Below, piece by piece: positions 27,268-36,897 of a stretch of 64,000 nucleotides of DNA (within the stretch, counting starts at the first letter, position 1; each line of letters opens with the position of its first letter). The notes under the pieces were generated by a model that ran no database searches, was not told where the DNA came from, and saw nothing but the letters and a program-made list of their open reading frames with translations. A program made the position numbers and the translations under genes. Origin of the DNA: Streptococcus parasanguinis (lineage in GTDB: Bacteria > Bacillota > Bacilli > Lactobacillales > Streptococcaceae); contig NZ_JAHDAC010000007.1 in NCBI RefSeq assembly GCF_018499505.1, positions 1 to 64,000 of the forward strand. Reading direction: 5' to 3'.

Positions 27268-27899
27268 GAGTTAGAAATCGCAAGGGAGCGACTGAATTAT
27301 TAGAAGCGAACCCGCAATATGTGGTCCTAAATCCAGAAGATGCCAAGGGAAAGTGGCATGAGATTTTCGGCAATGACCATCCTATTCATATCGAAGTGGG
27401 AAGCGGAAAAGGAGCCTTTGTTACTGGGATGGCCAAGGCCAATCCAGAGATCAACTACATCGGAATTGATATTCAAAAATCGGTCTTGAGCTATGCTTTA
27501 GATAAGGTCTTAGAATCGGATGTCCCTAACATTAAATTGCTTTGGGTAGATGGGGATAGCTTGACCAACTATTTTGAAGATGGTGAAATTGATCAACTCT
27601 ATCTGAATTTTTCAGATCCATGGCCAAAGAAACGTCATGAAAAACGTCGCTTGACTTACAAGACCTTCCTAGACACCTTTAAACAAATTCTTCCAGAACA
27701 TGGAGAGATTCACTTTAAAACAGACAACCGAGGTTTGTTTGAATACAGTTTGGTGAGCTTTTCGCAATATGGAATGATTTTGAAGGGAGTCTGGTTGGAC
27801 CTTCACGCTAGTGATTTCGAGGGGAATGTCATGACCGAATATGAGAAAAAGTTCTCAAGTAAAGGTCAGGTCATTTACCGTGTTGAAGCACAGTTTTAG
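27264..27899 (+). CDS. trmB: tRNA (guanine46-N7)-methyltransferase
   Basis: SAM-dependent m7G46 methylation of tRNA. The 211 residues contain the SAM motif [10 protein letters not shown] and the family signature [15 protein letters not shown]. It is coupled to ccrZ. No clear terminator follows before the rimP promoter. Confidence 0.96.
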   Translation: MRVRNRKGATELLEANPQYVVLNPEDAKGKWHEIFGNDHPIHIEVGSGKGAFVTGMAKANPEINYIGIDIQKSVLSYALDKVLESDVPNIKLLWVDGDSLTNYFEDGEIDQLYLNFSDPWPKKRHEKRRLTYKTFLDTFKQILPEHGEIHFKTDNRGLFEYSLVSFSQYGMILKGVWLDLHASDFEGNVMTEYEKKFSSKGQVIYRVEAQF

Positions 27900-27907
27900 C
27901 ATATTCC

Positions 27908-27982
27908 TTGCAATCGTTGGGGAATCGTGCTATAATACATTAAATGAATAGAAAAGGAGAGGCGGGGAAATATCTTCGCCTC
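27908..27982 (+). promoter_or_regulatory. rimP-nusA-infB operon promoter and leader hairpin
   Basis: TTGCAA (27908-27913), 17 nt, TATAAT (27931-27936) with an extended TG. The leader contains GAGGCG (27959-27964) / CGCCTC (27977-27982), extendable inward by G.U pairs. Its right arm (CCTC) could also pair with GAGG of the rimP ribosome site at 27991. Confidence 0.85.
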
Positions 27983-27996
27983 TTATCTATGAGGAG

Positions 27997-28476
27997 GTGG
28001 CAACCATCGCAACGATTGTTGACTTAGTAACAGAAGTGATTCAGCCAGCTATAAAGGAACCATTTGAATTGGTCGATGTTGAATATGGCAAAATGGGTGG
28101 TGACTACGTCTTAAGCATTTTCGTAGACAAACCAGAAGGAATCACACTGAATGATACAGCGGATTTGACAGAAATCATTAGCCCGCTATTGGATCAAATC
28201 AAACCAGACCCATTTCCAGAACAGTACTTTTTAGAAGTCACCAGTCCTGGCTTGGAGAGACCTTTGAAAACCAAGGAAGCACTCGAGGGAGCTGTTGGCA
28301 AGTATGTCAATGTCAGCTTGTACAAGGCTGTTGAAAAGCAAAAAGTCTTTGAGGGGAACCTGGTAGGTTTTGAAGAGGATGTTTTAACCATTGAGTATAT
28401 GGATAAAACACGAAAGAAAACAGTGGATATTCCTTATAACCTTGTGTCCAAAGCAAGGTTGGCTGTAAAATTGTAA
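27997..28476 (+). CDS. rimP: ribosome maturation factor RimP
   Basis: About 159 residues, needed for 30S maturation. The N-terminal alpha/beta domain and the C-terminal SH3-like domain ([26 protein letters not shown]) match the family. The start is uncertain: GTG 27997 gives the usual length, but it overlaps its own Shine-Dalgarno (AGGAGGTGG from 27992). The next ATG-like codon is ATC at 28006, spaced ideally at 7 nt. First gene of the rimP-nusA-ylxR-ylxQ-infB operon. Confidence 0.92.
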   Translation: MATIATIVDLVTEVIQPAIKEPFELVDVEYGKMGGDYVLSIFVDKPEGITLNDTADLTEIISPLLDQIKPDPFPEQYFLEVTSPGLERPLKTKEALEGAVGKYVNVSLYKAVEKQKVFEGNLVGFEEDVLTIEYMDKTRKKTVDIPYNLVSKARLAVKL

Positions 28477-28520
28477 CAGAATGAAAGAAAGGATGCCTTT
28501 ATAGAAGAGGCAAGAAAAAC

Positions 28521-29663
28521 ATGAGTAAAGAAATGCTAGAAGCCTTCCGCATTTTGGAAGAAGACAAAGGGATCAAAAAAGAAGATATCATCGAAGCTGT
28601 CACAGAATCATTGCGTTCAGCTTATCGCCGTCGTTATGGACAATCAGAAAGTGCAGCGATTGAATTCAATGAAAAAACTGGAGATTTCCGTGTTTATACA
28701 GTTCGTGAAGTGGTGGATGAAGTCTTTGATAGCCGTTTAGAAATCAGCTTGAAGGATGCCTTGGCCATTAGCTCTGCTTATGAGTTGGGGGATAAGATCA
28801 AGTTTGAAGAAGCACCAGCTGAATTTGGTCGTGTAGCAGCTCAATCTGCCAAACAAACGATCATGGAAAAAATGCGCAAGCAAACGCGTACCATCACCTA
28901 TAACACTTATAAAGAACATGAAAATGAGATCATGAGTGGAACAGTGGAGCGCTTTGACAATCGTTTTATCTATGTCAATCTTGGTTCGATCGAAGCTCAA
29001 TTGTCTAAGCAAGACCAAATTCCAGGAGAAGTCTTCCAATCCCATGACCGGATCGAAGTTTTTGTCTACAAGGTAGAAGATAATCCACGTGGTGTCAATG
29101 TCTTTGTTAGTCGAAGCCATCCTGAAATGATCAAACGTTTGATGGAACAAGAAATTCCTGAAGTTTATGATGGAACTGTTGAGATTATGAGTGTAGCGCG
29201 TGAAGCTGGAGATCGTACAAAAGTTGCGGTTCGTAGCCATAATCCGAACGTAGATGCGATTGGGACTATCGTTGGTCGTGGTGGATCGAATATTAAAAAG
29301 ATTACCAGCAAGTTCCACCCAGCTCGATACGATCAAAAATTAGACCGTATGGTTCCGACAGAAGAAAACATCGATGTCATTGAATGGGTTCCAGATCCAG
29401 CTGAATTTATCTACAATGCGATCGCTCCTGCAGAAGTGGACCAAGTTATTTTTGATGATGAAGATAGCAAACATGCTCTCGTTGTGGTTCCAGACAACAA
29501 ATTATCTCTTGCCATTGGTCGTCGTGGTCAAAACGTTCGTTTGGCAGCTCATTTGACTGGTTACCGCATCGATATCAAATCTGCTAGTGAGTTCGAAGAA
29601 ATGGAAGCAGCTCAAGAAACTTTTGAAGACCAAGTAGAAAGTGGCGAAGAGCAAGTCGATTAA
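28521..29663 (+). CDS. nusA: transcription termination/antitermination factor NusA
   Basis: Binds RNA polymerase and modulates pausing, termination and rRNA antitermination. The 380 residues show the N-terminal domain, an S1 domain (about 130-200) and tandem KH domains (GRGGSNIKK and GRRGQNVRLA). There is an acidic tail but no C-terminal repeats, as usual in Firmicutes. Confidence 0.97.
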   Translation: MSKEMLEAFRILEEDKGIKKEDIIEAVTESLRSAYRRRYGQSESAAIEFNEKTGDFRVYTVREVVDEVFDSRLEISLKDALAISSAYELGDKIKFEEAPAEFGRVAAQSAKQTIMEKMRKQTRTITYNTYKEHENEIMSGTVERFDNRFIYVNLGSIEAQLSKQDQIPGEVFQSHDRIEVFVYKVEDNPRGVNVFVSRSHPEMIKRLMEQEIPEVYDGTVEIMSVAREAGDRTKVAVRSHNPNVDAIGTIVGRGGSNIKKITSKFHPARYDQKLDRMVPTEENIDVIEWVPDPAEFIYNAIAPAEVDQVIFDDEDSKHALVVVPDNKLSLAIGRRGQNVRLAAHLTGYRIDIKSASEFEEMEAAQETFEDQVESGEEQVD

Positions 29664-29677
29664 GAGAGGGAGGGAAC

Positions 29678-29974
29678 ATGGTAAAAACAAGAAAAATCCC
29701 TTTAAGAAAATCTGTCGTTTCAAATGAAATTATTGATAAGCGCGATTTGCTCCGCATTGTCAAAAATAAAGAAGGACAAGTCTTTATCGATCCAACTGGC
29801 AAAGCCAATGGTCGAGGTGCTTACATCAAGCTAGACAATGAAGAAGCGGCACTTGCTAAGAAAAAGAAAGTTTTTAATCGTAGCTTTAATATGGAAGTGG
29901 AAGAAGCTTTCTATGATGAATTGATCGCTTATGTAGATCATAAGGTGAAGAGAAGAGAGTTAGGCCTTGAATAA
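29678..29974 (+). CDS. ylxR: YlxR family RNA-binding protein (RnpM)
   Basis: A 98-residue basic DUF448 protein with PLRKSVVSNE near the start and DPTGKANGRGAYI in the middle. The B. subtilis homologue binds RNase P RNA. Conserved place between nusA and ylxQ. It overlaps ylxQ by 8 nt. Confidence 0.92.
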   Translation: MVKTRKIPLRKSVVSNEIIDKRDLLRIVKNKEGQVFIDPTGKANGRGAYIKLDNEEAALAKKKKVFNRSFNMEVEEAFYDELIAYVDHKVKRRELGLE

Positions 29975-30266
29975 GCAAAAGATAAGTAATTTGTTGGGCT
30001 TGGCGCAAAGAGCAGGAAAACTCATTTCTGGAGAAGAACTCGTGATCAAAGCAATCCAGGAAGAAAAAGCAAAATTAGTTTTTCTGGCAAATGATGCAGC
30101 TAGTAACCTGACAAAAAAGGTGACAGATAAGGGTCACTATTATGAGGTTCAAGTATCTACCGTGTTTTCAACACTAGAATTAAGCACTGCAATTGGACGT
30201 GCCCGTAAGGTCGTCGCTGTTGTAGATGCTGGATTTTCAAAGAAAATGAGGTCTCTTATGGAATAG
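29967..30266 (+). CDS. ylxQ: YlxQ, L7Ae/L30e-like ribosomal protein family
   Basis: A 99-residue L7Ae-fold RNA-binding protein ([34 protein letters not shown]). It starts at TTG 29967 inside ylxR, with a weak upstream GAGAGTTAGG. The homologue family binds K-turn-like RNA; the cellular target is not established. Confidence 0.9.
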   Translation: MNKQKISNLLGLAQRAGKLISGEELVIKAIQEEKAKLVFLANDAASNLTKKVTDKGHYYEVQVSTVFSTLELSTAIGRARKVVAVVDAGFSKKMRSLME

Positions 30267-30282
30267 AAGAGGAGGACAGCAA

Positions 30283-32997
30283 TTGTCTAAGAAAAGATTA
30301 TACGAAATTGCCAAAGAATTGGGCAAGGAAAGTAAAGAAGTCGTCACTCGTGCGAAAGAATTAGGTTTTGACGTCAAGAGTCATGCATCTAGTGTCGATA
30401 CTGATGTTGCTGAAAAGTTGATCAAGAGCTTTGCAGCGAAAAAAGAAACAGTCGAAAAGAAAGTAGCAGAAGTGGCTGCCAAGACAACGGCTGTCGCAGA
30501 GAAAAAAGAAGCAGCGCCCGTCAAAAAAGAAGGAGCAACTGAGACAAAATCAGTAACGCCAGCTGCTAAACCAAAGAGTCGTAACTTTAAAGCGGAACGA
30601 GAAGCGCGTGCAAAAGAACAGGCTGAACGTAGGAAACAACAAGACAATCGTCCAAAACGTGATCGCAAAGACAATCAGCGTCATGGTGACAACCGAAATC
30701 AACGACCACAAGAGCGAAATGAACAACGAAATCAAGGTTCTGATCGTCGCAATAACCGACCAGATCAAAGACGTGGTGAACAACCCCAAGTGGCACCAAA
30801 AGTTGATTTCAAAGCGCGTGCAGCAGCACTGAAGGCTGAACAAAATGCTGAGTACGCACGTGGAAGTGAAGATCGCTACAAACAACAAGCTGCAAAAGCA
30901 GAACAAGAACGTCAACAGCGCCGGAAACGGGTAGAAGCACCAGAAGTGAAAGCACCGGTACAGGAGCCAGCTGTTGAGAACCGTACAAAACCAGCTGTTG
31001 CTGCTGCTCCAGCTCAAGTCGATACACGTCGGAAGAAACAAGCGCGACCAGATAAGAAACGCGATGATTTTGATCGTGAAGAAGATGGTCCAAGAAAACA
31101 ACAAAGGAATCGAAATAGTCAAAATCAAGTGAGAAATCAGAGAAATAGTAACTGGAATAACAATAAGAAAAATAAAAAAGGAAAGAACAACCGTAATGAT
31201 GCTCCAAAACCAGTAACAGAGCGTAAATTCCATGAATTACCAAGTGAATTTGAGTATACGGATGGAATGACGGTTGCAGAAATCGCAAAACGCATCAAGC
31301 GTGAACCGGCTGAAATCGTCAAGAAACTCTTTATGATGGGAGTCATGGCGACTCAAAACCAATCGCTGGATGGAGATACGATTGAACTCTTGATGGTGGA
31401 TTATGGAATTGAAGCCAAGAAAAAGGTTGAAGTGGACAATGCCGATATCGAACGCTTCTTCGTTGAAGATGGTTATTTGAATCCAGATGAGTTGGTAGAG
31501 CGTCCACCAGTTGTCACCATCATGGGACACGTTGACCACGGGAAGACAACCCTTTTGGATACCCTTCGTAACTCCCGTGTGGCGACAGGTGAAGCTGGTG
31601 GGATCACTCAGCATATCGGTGCCTACCAAATCGTGGAAAATGGCAAGAAGATTACCTTCTTGGATACACCTGGACACGCGGCCTTTACTTCTATGCGGGC
31701 GCGTGGTGCATCTGTTACCGATATTACCATCTTGGTCGTAGCGGCAGATGACGGGGTGATGCCTCAGACTATCGAAGCTATTAACCACTCAAAAGCTGCC
31801 AATGTCCCAATCATTGTGGCTATTAACAAGATTGATAAACCAGGTGCTAATCCAGAGCGTGTCATCGGTGAATTGGCGGAACATGGGGTTATGTCAACTG
31901 CCTGGGGTGGAGATTCTGAGTTTGTAGAAATCTCAGCCAAGTTCAACCAAAATATCGATGAACTCTTGGAAACGGTCCTTCTTGTGGCTGAAATCCAAGA
32001 ACTCAAGGCAGATCCAACTGTTCGTGCCATCGGTACCGTTATCGAAGCGCGTTTGGATAAAGGAAAAGGTGCGGTGGCAACCCTCCTTGTTCAACAAGGT
32101 ACCTTGAATGTTCAAGACCCAATCGTTGTCGGAAATACCTTTGGACGTGTCCGTGCCATGACCAATGACCTTGGACGTCGTGTGAAGGTGGCAGGACCAT
32201 CTACTCCGGTTTCTATCACTGGTTTGAATGAAGCGCCAATGGCGGGTGACCACTTCGCGGTTTACGAAGATGAAAAATCTGCGCGTGCAGCTGGTGAAGA
32301 ACGTGCCAAACGTGCTCTGATGAAACAACGTCAAGCAACCAACCGCGTCAGCCTTGAAAATCTCTTTGATACCTTGAAGGCTGGGGAAGTGAAATCTGTT
32401 AATGTCATCATTAAAGCCGATGTACAAGGTTCGGTTGAAGCTCTTGCTGCTTCTCTTCAAAAGATTGAAGTGGAAGGTGTGAAAGTGACCATCGTTCACT
32501 CAGCAGTTGGTGCGATCAACGAATCAGACGTGACCCTTGCAGAAGCTTCAAATGCCTTCATCATCGGATTTAACGTCCGTCCTACTCCACAAGCACGTCA
32601 ACAAGCTGAAGCTGACGAGGTGGAAATCCGTCTTCACTCAATCATCTACAAAGTGATTGAAGAAATGGAAGATGCCATGAAGGGTATGTTGGATCCTGAG
32701 TTCGAAGAGAAAGTCATCGGGGAAGCAGTTATTCGTGAAACCTTTAAAGTCTCTAAAGTGGGTACCATTGGTGGATTTATGGTCCTTAGTGGTAAGGTTA
32801 CACGTGATTCCAAAGTCCGTGTCATTCGTGACGGTGTCGTGATCTATGACGGTGCTCTTGCAAGCTTGAAACACTTCAAAGATGATGTCAAAGAGATCAC
32901 AAATGGTCGTGAAGGTGGATTGATGATTGAAGGTTACAATGATATCAAGACAGATGATACCATCGAAGCCTACATCATGGAAGAAATTAAAAAATAA
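30283..32997 (+). CDS. infB: translation initiation factor IF-2
   Basis: GTPase that brings initiator tRNA to the 30S subunit. The 904 residues have an N-terminal IF2N module, a long low-complexity Lys/Arg/Gln/Asn-rich linker (about 55-310), a second IF2N module, then the G domain ([30 protein letters not shown]) and the C-terminal domains. It starts at TTG 30283 with GAGGAGGA upstream. The repetitive linker explains long spurious reading frames on the other strand. Confidence 0.97.
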   Translation: MSKKRLYEIAKELGKESKEVVTRAKELGFDVKSHASSVDTDVAEKLIKSFAAKKETVEKKVAEVAAKTTAVAEKKEAAPVKKEGATETKSVTPAAKPKSRNFKAEREARAKEQAERRKQQDNRPKRDRKDNQRHGDNRNQRPQERNEQRNQGSDRRNNRPDQRRGEQPQVAPKVDFKARAAALKAEQNAEYARGSEDRYKQQAAKAEQERQQRRKRVEAPEVKAPVQEPAVENRTKPAVAAAPAQVDTRRKKQARPDKKRDDFDREEDGPRKQQRNRNSQNQVRNQRNSNWNNNKKNKKGKNNRNDAPKPVTERKFHELPSEFEYTDGMTVAEIAKRIKREPAEIVKKLFMMGVMATQNQSLDGDTIELLMVDYGIEAKKKVEVDNADIERFFVEDGYLNPDELVERPPVVTIMGHVDHGKTTLLDTLRNSRVATGEAGGITQHIGAYQIVENGKKITFLDTPGHAAFTSMRARGASVTDITILVVAADDGVMPQTIEAINHSKAANVPIIVAINKIDKPGANPERVIGELAEHGVMSTAWGGDSEFVEISAKFNQNIDELLETVLLVAEIQELKADPTVRAIGTVIEARLDKGKGAVATLLVQQGTLNVQDPIVVGNTFGRVRAMTNDLGRRVKVAGPSTPVSITGLNEAPMAGDHFAVYEDEKSARAAGEERAKRALMKQRQATNRVSLENLFDTLKAGEVKSVNVIIKADVQGSVEALAASLQKIEVEGVKVTIVHSAVGAINESDVTLAEASNAFIIGFNVRPTPQARQQAEADEVEIRLHSIIYKVIEEMEDAMKGMLDPEFEEKVIGEAVIRETFKVSKVGTIGGFMVLSGKVTRDSKVRVIRDGVVIYDGALASLKHFKDDVKEITNGREGGLMIEGYNDIKTDDTIEAYIMEEIKK

Positions 32998-33005
32998 GTA
33001 AGCTG

Positions 33006-33046
33006 ACTAGGAAAAAAGAGGGTTCTCCTCTGATTTCCTAGTTTTT
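33006..33046 (+). terminator. terminator after infB
   Basis: ACTAGGAAA (33006-33014) / TTTCCTAGT (33034-33042) with inner AGG / CCT, followed by T's. rbfA starts 25 nt later, so it is read through or partly uncoupled. Confidence 0.85.
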
Positions 33047-33071
33047 AAACACAGAGCAGAAAGGAGTTCCT

Positions 33072-33422
33072 ATGGCAAGTCATTTTCGGACAGACCGAGT
33101 AGGGATGGAAATCAAGCGTGAAGTCAACGAGATTTTACAAAAGAAAGTCCGTGACCCGCGTGTTCAAGGCGTCACCATTACGGATGTTCAAATGCTAGGT
33201 GATTTGTCTATGGCCAAAGTGTATTATTCAATTATGAGTGATTTGGCTTCTGACAATCAAAAGGCTCAGACAGGCCTTGAAAAAGCAACAGGAACCATCA
33301 AGCGTGAATTAGGTCGGAATCTGAAATTATACAAGATTCCAGATCTTACTTTTGTGAAAGACGAATCCATCGAATACGGAAATAAGATCGATGAGATGTT
33401 GCGCAATTTGAACAAAGACTAG
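33072..33422 (+). CDS. rbfA: ribosome-binding factor A
   Basis: 30S maturation and cold-adaptation factor of 116 residues with the KH-like fold ([39 protein letters not shown]). The RBS is AAAGGAG. Confidence 0.96.
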   Translation: MASHFRTDRVGMEIKREVNEILQKKVRDPRVQGVTITDVQMLGDLSMAKVYYSIMSDLASDNQKAQTGLEKATGTIKRELGRNLKLYKIPDLTFVKDESIEYGNKIDEMLRNLNKD

Positions 33423-33457
33423 AGAGGTTGGGACCAATAGTGTCCAACCTCTTTTTG
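33422..33457 (+). terminator. rbfA terminator
   Basis: AGAGGTTGGGAC / TGTCCAACCTCT stem followed by T5. Confidence 0.93.
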
Positions 33458-33531
33458 GCTCTTAAAATGAGGAAAATAAAACAGAAAGAAAAAAACGGTT
33501 TCAAAAAATAATAGAAATTTACAGAAATCTC

Positions 33532-33560
33532 TTGTGTGATTGGAAATTATCCTTTACAAT
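33532..33560 (+). promoter_or_regulatory. promoter of the Na/Pi cotransporter gene
   Basis: TTGTGT (33532-33537), 17 nt, TACAAT (33555-33560). Confidence 0.7.
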
Positions 33561-33604
33561 AGGAGAGGAGTTTTATTTCTGATCTCATATTTGGAGGAAT
33601 GATC

Positions 33605-35236
33605 ATGTCCATTAACTGGCAGGAAATTTTGTTTAACTTTTTGGGAGGGTTGGGTCTCTTTCTCTATAGTATTAAAACCATGGGAGAAGGACTGCAACAA
33701 GCTGCAGGTGACCGTCTTCGCTACTATATTGATAAATATACCAGCAATCCCTTCCTTGGAGTCTTAGTAGGGATTGTTGTGACAGCCCTTATTCAGTCTA
33801 GTACTGGGGTAACGGTGATTACCGTTGGTCTGGTCAGTGCGGGTCTCTTGACCTTGCGTCAAGCCATTGGGATCATCATGGGGGCTAATATCGGGACCAC
33901 GGTCACCTCATTCATTATTGGGTTTAAACTGGGGACTTATGCCCTTCCAATTATGTTTCTTGGAACGGTATTACTTTTCTTTACCAAGAATCGAATGGCC
34001 AATAATATTGGTCGCATTCTCTTTGGGGTTGGAGGAATTTTCTACGCTTTAAACCTGATTAGTGCGGGAATGAGTCCTTTGAAAGATTTGCCAGAATTTA
34101 GTCAGTACATGATCACTCTTGGAAAAAATCCAATTCTGGGTGTTTTAGCAGGAGCCATCATCACCGTTTTGATTCAAGCTTCCTCAGCTACCATTGGGAT
34201 TCTACAAGGTTTGTATTCAGGTGGTTTCCTAGATCTTCGCGGTTCTTTACCTATTCTTTTTGGGGACAACATCGGAACAACCTTGACAGTTATTATTGCA
34301 GCGATGGGGGCCAATGTTTCTGCTAAGCGTGTTGCAGCAACCCACGTGCTCTTTAACTTGATCGGTACAATCCTTTGTCTGATCTTGTTAACACCTTTTA
34401 CAGCCATGATTGAATACTTCCAAGGACTCTTGCACTTGTCACCAGAAATGACCATTGCTTTTTCTCACGGTGCTTTCAACGTGACCAACACTATCATTCA
34501 ATTCCCATTCATTGGAGCTTTGGCATACTTTGTAACCAAACTGATTCCTGGTGAGGATGAGGTTGTCAAATATGAGCCACTCTACTTGGATGAAAACTTG
34601 ATCACTCAAGCGCCTTCGATTGCTCTTGGAAATGCGAAAAAAGAGTTGCTTCATTTAGGTGGATATGCAGACAAAGCTTTTAATCTTTCTTATGATTATA
34701 TTGTTCATCAAAATGAGAAAACAGCTGAAAAGGGTCATAAGACAGAAGAAGCCATCAATACCATTGATGATGATTTGACTCGCTACCTGATTCGTTTGTC
34801 AAGTGAAGCCTTGAGTCCGAGAGAAAGTGAAGTTCTCACCAATATCTTGGATTCTTCACGGGATTTGGAGCGGATTGGAGATCACGCGGAAGCCTTGATC
34901 AATCTGACCGATTATTTAATTCGTAAGAAAGTGGTCTTTTCAGAAGCGGCCTTGGCTGAATTGGAAGATATTTACAACCAAACCCATCAATTTGTAGAGG
35001 ATGCCTTAAAAGCTGTTGAGAACAATGATGTGAGTCTTGCAAACCAATTGGTAGCACGTCACGAGGCAATTGAAAAGTTGGAGAAAAGACTTCGGAAAAC
35101 CCATATTCGTCGTTTGAACCAAGGTGAATGTACACCTCAAGCCGGAGTGAACTTTATTGATATCATTTCTCACTATACACGTGTTGCAGACCATGCCATG
35201 AATCTCGCTGAAAAAGTACAAATCGAGCAAATTTAA
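33605..35236 (+). CDS. Na/Pi cotransporter family protein with PhoU domain
   Basis: 543 residues: two inverted Na/Pi-cotransport repeats with QSS motifs (ALIQSSTGVTV and VLIQASSATIG) and about 8-9 membrane helices, followed by a cytoplasmic PhoU-like helical domain after ~residue 340. Likely phosphate import or export coupled to Na+. ATG 33605 is 7 nt from GGAGG; the in-frame ATG at 33599 is only 1 nt from it. Monocistronic. Confidence 0.92.
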   Translation: MSINWQEILFNFLGGLGLFLYSIKTMGEGLQQAAGDRLRYYIDKYTSNPFLGVLVGIVVTALIQSSTGVTVITVGLVSAGLLTLRQAIGIIMGANIGTTVTSFIIGFKLGTYALPIMFLGTVLLFFTKNRMANNIGRILFGVGGIFYALNLISAGMSPLKDLPEFSQYMITLGKNPILGVLAGAIITVLIQASSATIGILQGLYSGGFLDLRGSLPILFGDNIGTTLTVIIAAMGANVSAKRVAATHVLFNLIGTILCLILLTPFTAMIEYFQGLLHLSPEMTIAFSHGAFNVTNTIIQFPFIGALAYFVTKLIPGEDEVVKYEPLYLDENLITQAPSIALGNAKKELLHLGGYADKAFNLSYDYIVHQNEKTAEKGHKTEEAINTIDDDLTRYLIRLSSEALSPRESEVLTNILDSSRDLERIGDHAEALINLTDYLIRKKVVFSEAALAELEDIYNQTHQFVEDALKAVENNDVSLANQLVARHEAIEKLEKRLRKTHIRRLNQGECTPQAGVNFIDIISHYTRVADHAMNLAEKVQIEQI

Positions 35237-35244
35237 TGAACGTC

Positions 35245-35279
35245 AAACAGAGTAAGTAGGAAGCTTACTCTGTTTTTTG
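35245..35279 (+). terminator. terminator of the Na/Pi cotransporter gene
   Basis: AACAGAGTAAG / CTTACTCTGTT stem followed by T's. Confidence 0.93.
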
Positions 35280-35299
35280 TTAGATTCTATTCAAAAATA

Positions 35300-35339
35300 G
35301 GTCTAGACCATTTACAAATGGAAGTGAAAGCGTTATAAT
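35300..35339 (+). promoter_or_regulatory. nagA promoter with NagR/DasR-type operator and cre-like site
   Basis: TTTACA (35311-35316), 17 nt, TATAAT (35334-35339). A perfect palindrome GGTCTAGACC (35300-35309) abuts the -35 and equals the core recognised by the GlcNAc-responsive GntR regulators NagR/DasR. TGAAAGCGTTA (35325-35335) in the spacer and -10 keeps the cre core. Confidence 0.75.
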
Positions 35340-35389
35340 ATGTATGAATATAAATGGAACACAGTTCCTACAATGGAAAGGACGATTTT

Positions 35390-36547
35390 ATGTCTACATA
35401 TATTAAAGCAGATCAATTTTATTACCCACATGGGGTTCGCCGCGGAGGCTATTTGGAACTCGTTGATGGCAAGTTTGGAAAACATGTGGAAAGCTTACCA
35501 GAAGGTGCGGATGTGCTAGATTATTCGGGGTACAGCATTGCGCCTGGCCTCGTAGATACCCATATTCACGGATTTGGTGGGGTCGATGTTATGGATAATA
35601 ATATCGAAGGCACTCTCCATACCATGAGTGAAGGTCTCTTGAGTACAGGGGTTACGAGCTTTTTGCCTACGACCCTTACTTCCTCTTATGAACAACTTTT
35701 GGCAGTAACAGAAAATATCGGTGCACGATACAAAGAAGCAACAGGAGCTAAGATTCGCGGGATTTATTTTGAAGGACCTTATTTCACAGAAAAATACAAG
35801 GGAGCTCAAAACCCAGCTTATATGAAGGATCCAAGTATGGAAGAATTCCGGGCTTGGCAAAAAGCTGCCAATGGTCTGTTGAATAAGATTGCCCTTGCTC
35901 CCGAGCGTGAAGGGGTGGAAGAATTTGTTCGGACTATTACAGGAGAAGGAGTGACTGTCGCTCTGGGACACTCCAATGCTACTTTTGAAGAAGCTAAAAA
36001 AGCGGTTGATGCAGGTGCGAGTGTCTGGGTGCATGCCTACAATGGTATGCGTGGTTTGACGCACCGTGAACTCGGTATGGTTGGTGCCATGTATGAGTTG
36101 CCTCATACTACAGCAGAGTTGATCTGTGATGGCCATCACGTTGATCCGCTAGCGTGTGATATCCTGATGAAACAAAAAGGAAAAGAAAATGTTGCCTTGA
36201 TTACGGACTGTATGACAGCTGGGGGCTTAGAAGACGGGGACTACATGCTTGGGGAATTCCCGGTTGTGGTCGCTGAAGGAACTGCTCGCTTGAAATCAAC
36301 TGGTAATCTAGCTGGCTCAATCTTGAAATTGAAAGATGGATTAAAAAATGTTGTAGAGTGGGGAATTGCTAACCCTCACGAAGCAGTGATGATGGCTAGC
36401 CTCAATCCGGCAAAATCAGTCCATATTGATGATGTTTGTGGTCAAATTCGAGAAGGGGATGATGCGGACTTCATCGTGCTTGATCAAAATTTGGATCTAG
36501 TTGCGACCTATCTCGATGGGGTCAAACGTTACCAAGCTACCAATTAG
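35390..36547 (+). CDS. nagA: N-acetylglucosamine-6-phosphate deacetylase
   Basis: Removes acetate from GlcNAc-6-P, feeding amino sugars to NagB and peptidoglycan recycling. The 385-residue amidohydrolase has DTHIHGFGG (metal ligands, about 63-71), EGPYF, GHSNA, the HAYNGMRGL loop and DGHHVD. ATG 35390 with GGAAAGGA upstream gives MSTYIKADQF; an earlier in-frame start at 35354 is unsupported. Confidence 0.96.
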   Translation: MSTYIKADQFYYPHGVRRGGYLELVDGKFGKHVESLPEGADVLDYSGYSIAPGLVDTHIHGFGGVDVMDNNIEGTLHTMSEGLLSTGVTSFLPTTLTSSYEQLLAVTENIGARYKEATGAKIRGIYFEGPYFTEKYKGAQNPAYMKDPSMEEFRAWQKAANGLLNKIALAPEREGVEEFVRTITGEGVTVALGHSNATFEEAKKAVDAGASVWVHAYNGMRGLTHRELGMVGAMYELPHTTAELICDGHHVDPLACDILMKQKGKENVALITDCMTAGGLEDGDYMLGEFPVVVAEGTARLKSTGNLAGSILKLKDGLKNVVEWGIANPHEAVMMASLNPAKSVHIDDVCGQIREGDDADFIVLDQNLDLVATYLDGVKRYQATN

Positions 36548-36573
36548 ATTCAAGAATCGAAGATAGAATACTT

Positions 36574-36604
36574 CCTCTCTAGGTCATACCTAGAGAGGTT
36601 TTTG
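36574..36604 (+). terminator. nagA terminator
   Basis: Perfect 11-bp stem CCTCTCTAGGT / ACCTAGAGAGG with a 3-nt loop, followed by T5. Confidence 0.94.
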
Positions 36605-36625
36605 TTTACCGATGGTAGTGCAATT

Positions 36626-36654
36626 TTGTGAATGCTGTCTTTTCATGCTATAAT
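36626..36654 (+). promoter_or_regulatory. promoter of the small membrane protein/AKR operon
   Basis: TTGTGA (36626-36631), 17 nt, TATAAT (36649-36654) with an extended TG. Confidence 0.8.
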
Positions 36655-36678
36655 GGGAATTGAAATGTGAGGTAGCTT

Positions 36679-36897
36679 ATGAAGGCAATTGATATACGTT
36701 TTTTATTGATGGGAATTTTTTTCTTGCTCTATGGGATTGTAAGAAAAAATATCTTTATTGTGATTGTTGGTGGGGCATTTTTACTCTATAGTTTTTATAG
36801 CAAGAAGATGGAGCCAACTAAGAAGAATATTTTTAAGCCAGAGCTCAAGCTTCGAGGGCCTAAGAAACCGAAATCGAAGAAAGGAAAGAAAAAATGA
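36679..36897 (+). CDS. small two-helix membrane protein
   Basis: 72 residues: two hydrophobic segments (about 8-22 and 25-43) with a KK/RK turn between, then a strongly basic tail (KPKSKKGKKK). GAGGT precedes the ATG. It overlaps the aldo/keto reductase start by 4 nt, so the two are coupled. I do not recognise a family; the function is unknown. Confidence 0.75.
   Translation: MKAIDIRFLLMGIFFLLYGIVRKNIFIVIVGGAFLLYSFYSKKMEPTKKNIFKPELKLRGPKKPKSKKGKKK

Noticed and set aside
30550-31288. Long minus-strand reading frames opposite infB
   Set aside because: They lie opposite the repetitive Lys/Gln/Asn-rich linker of IF-2 and translate to implausible Phe/Leu/Ser-rich strings with no ribosome site. 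They are shadows of low-complexity coding sequence.
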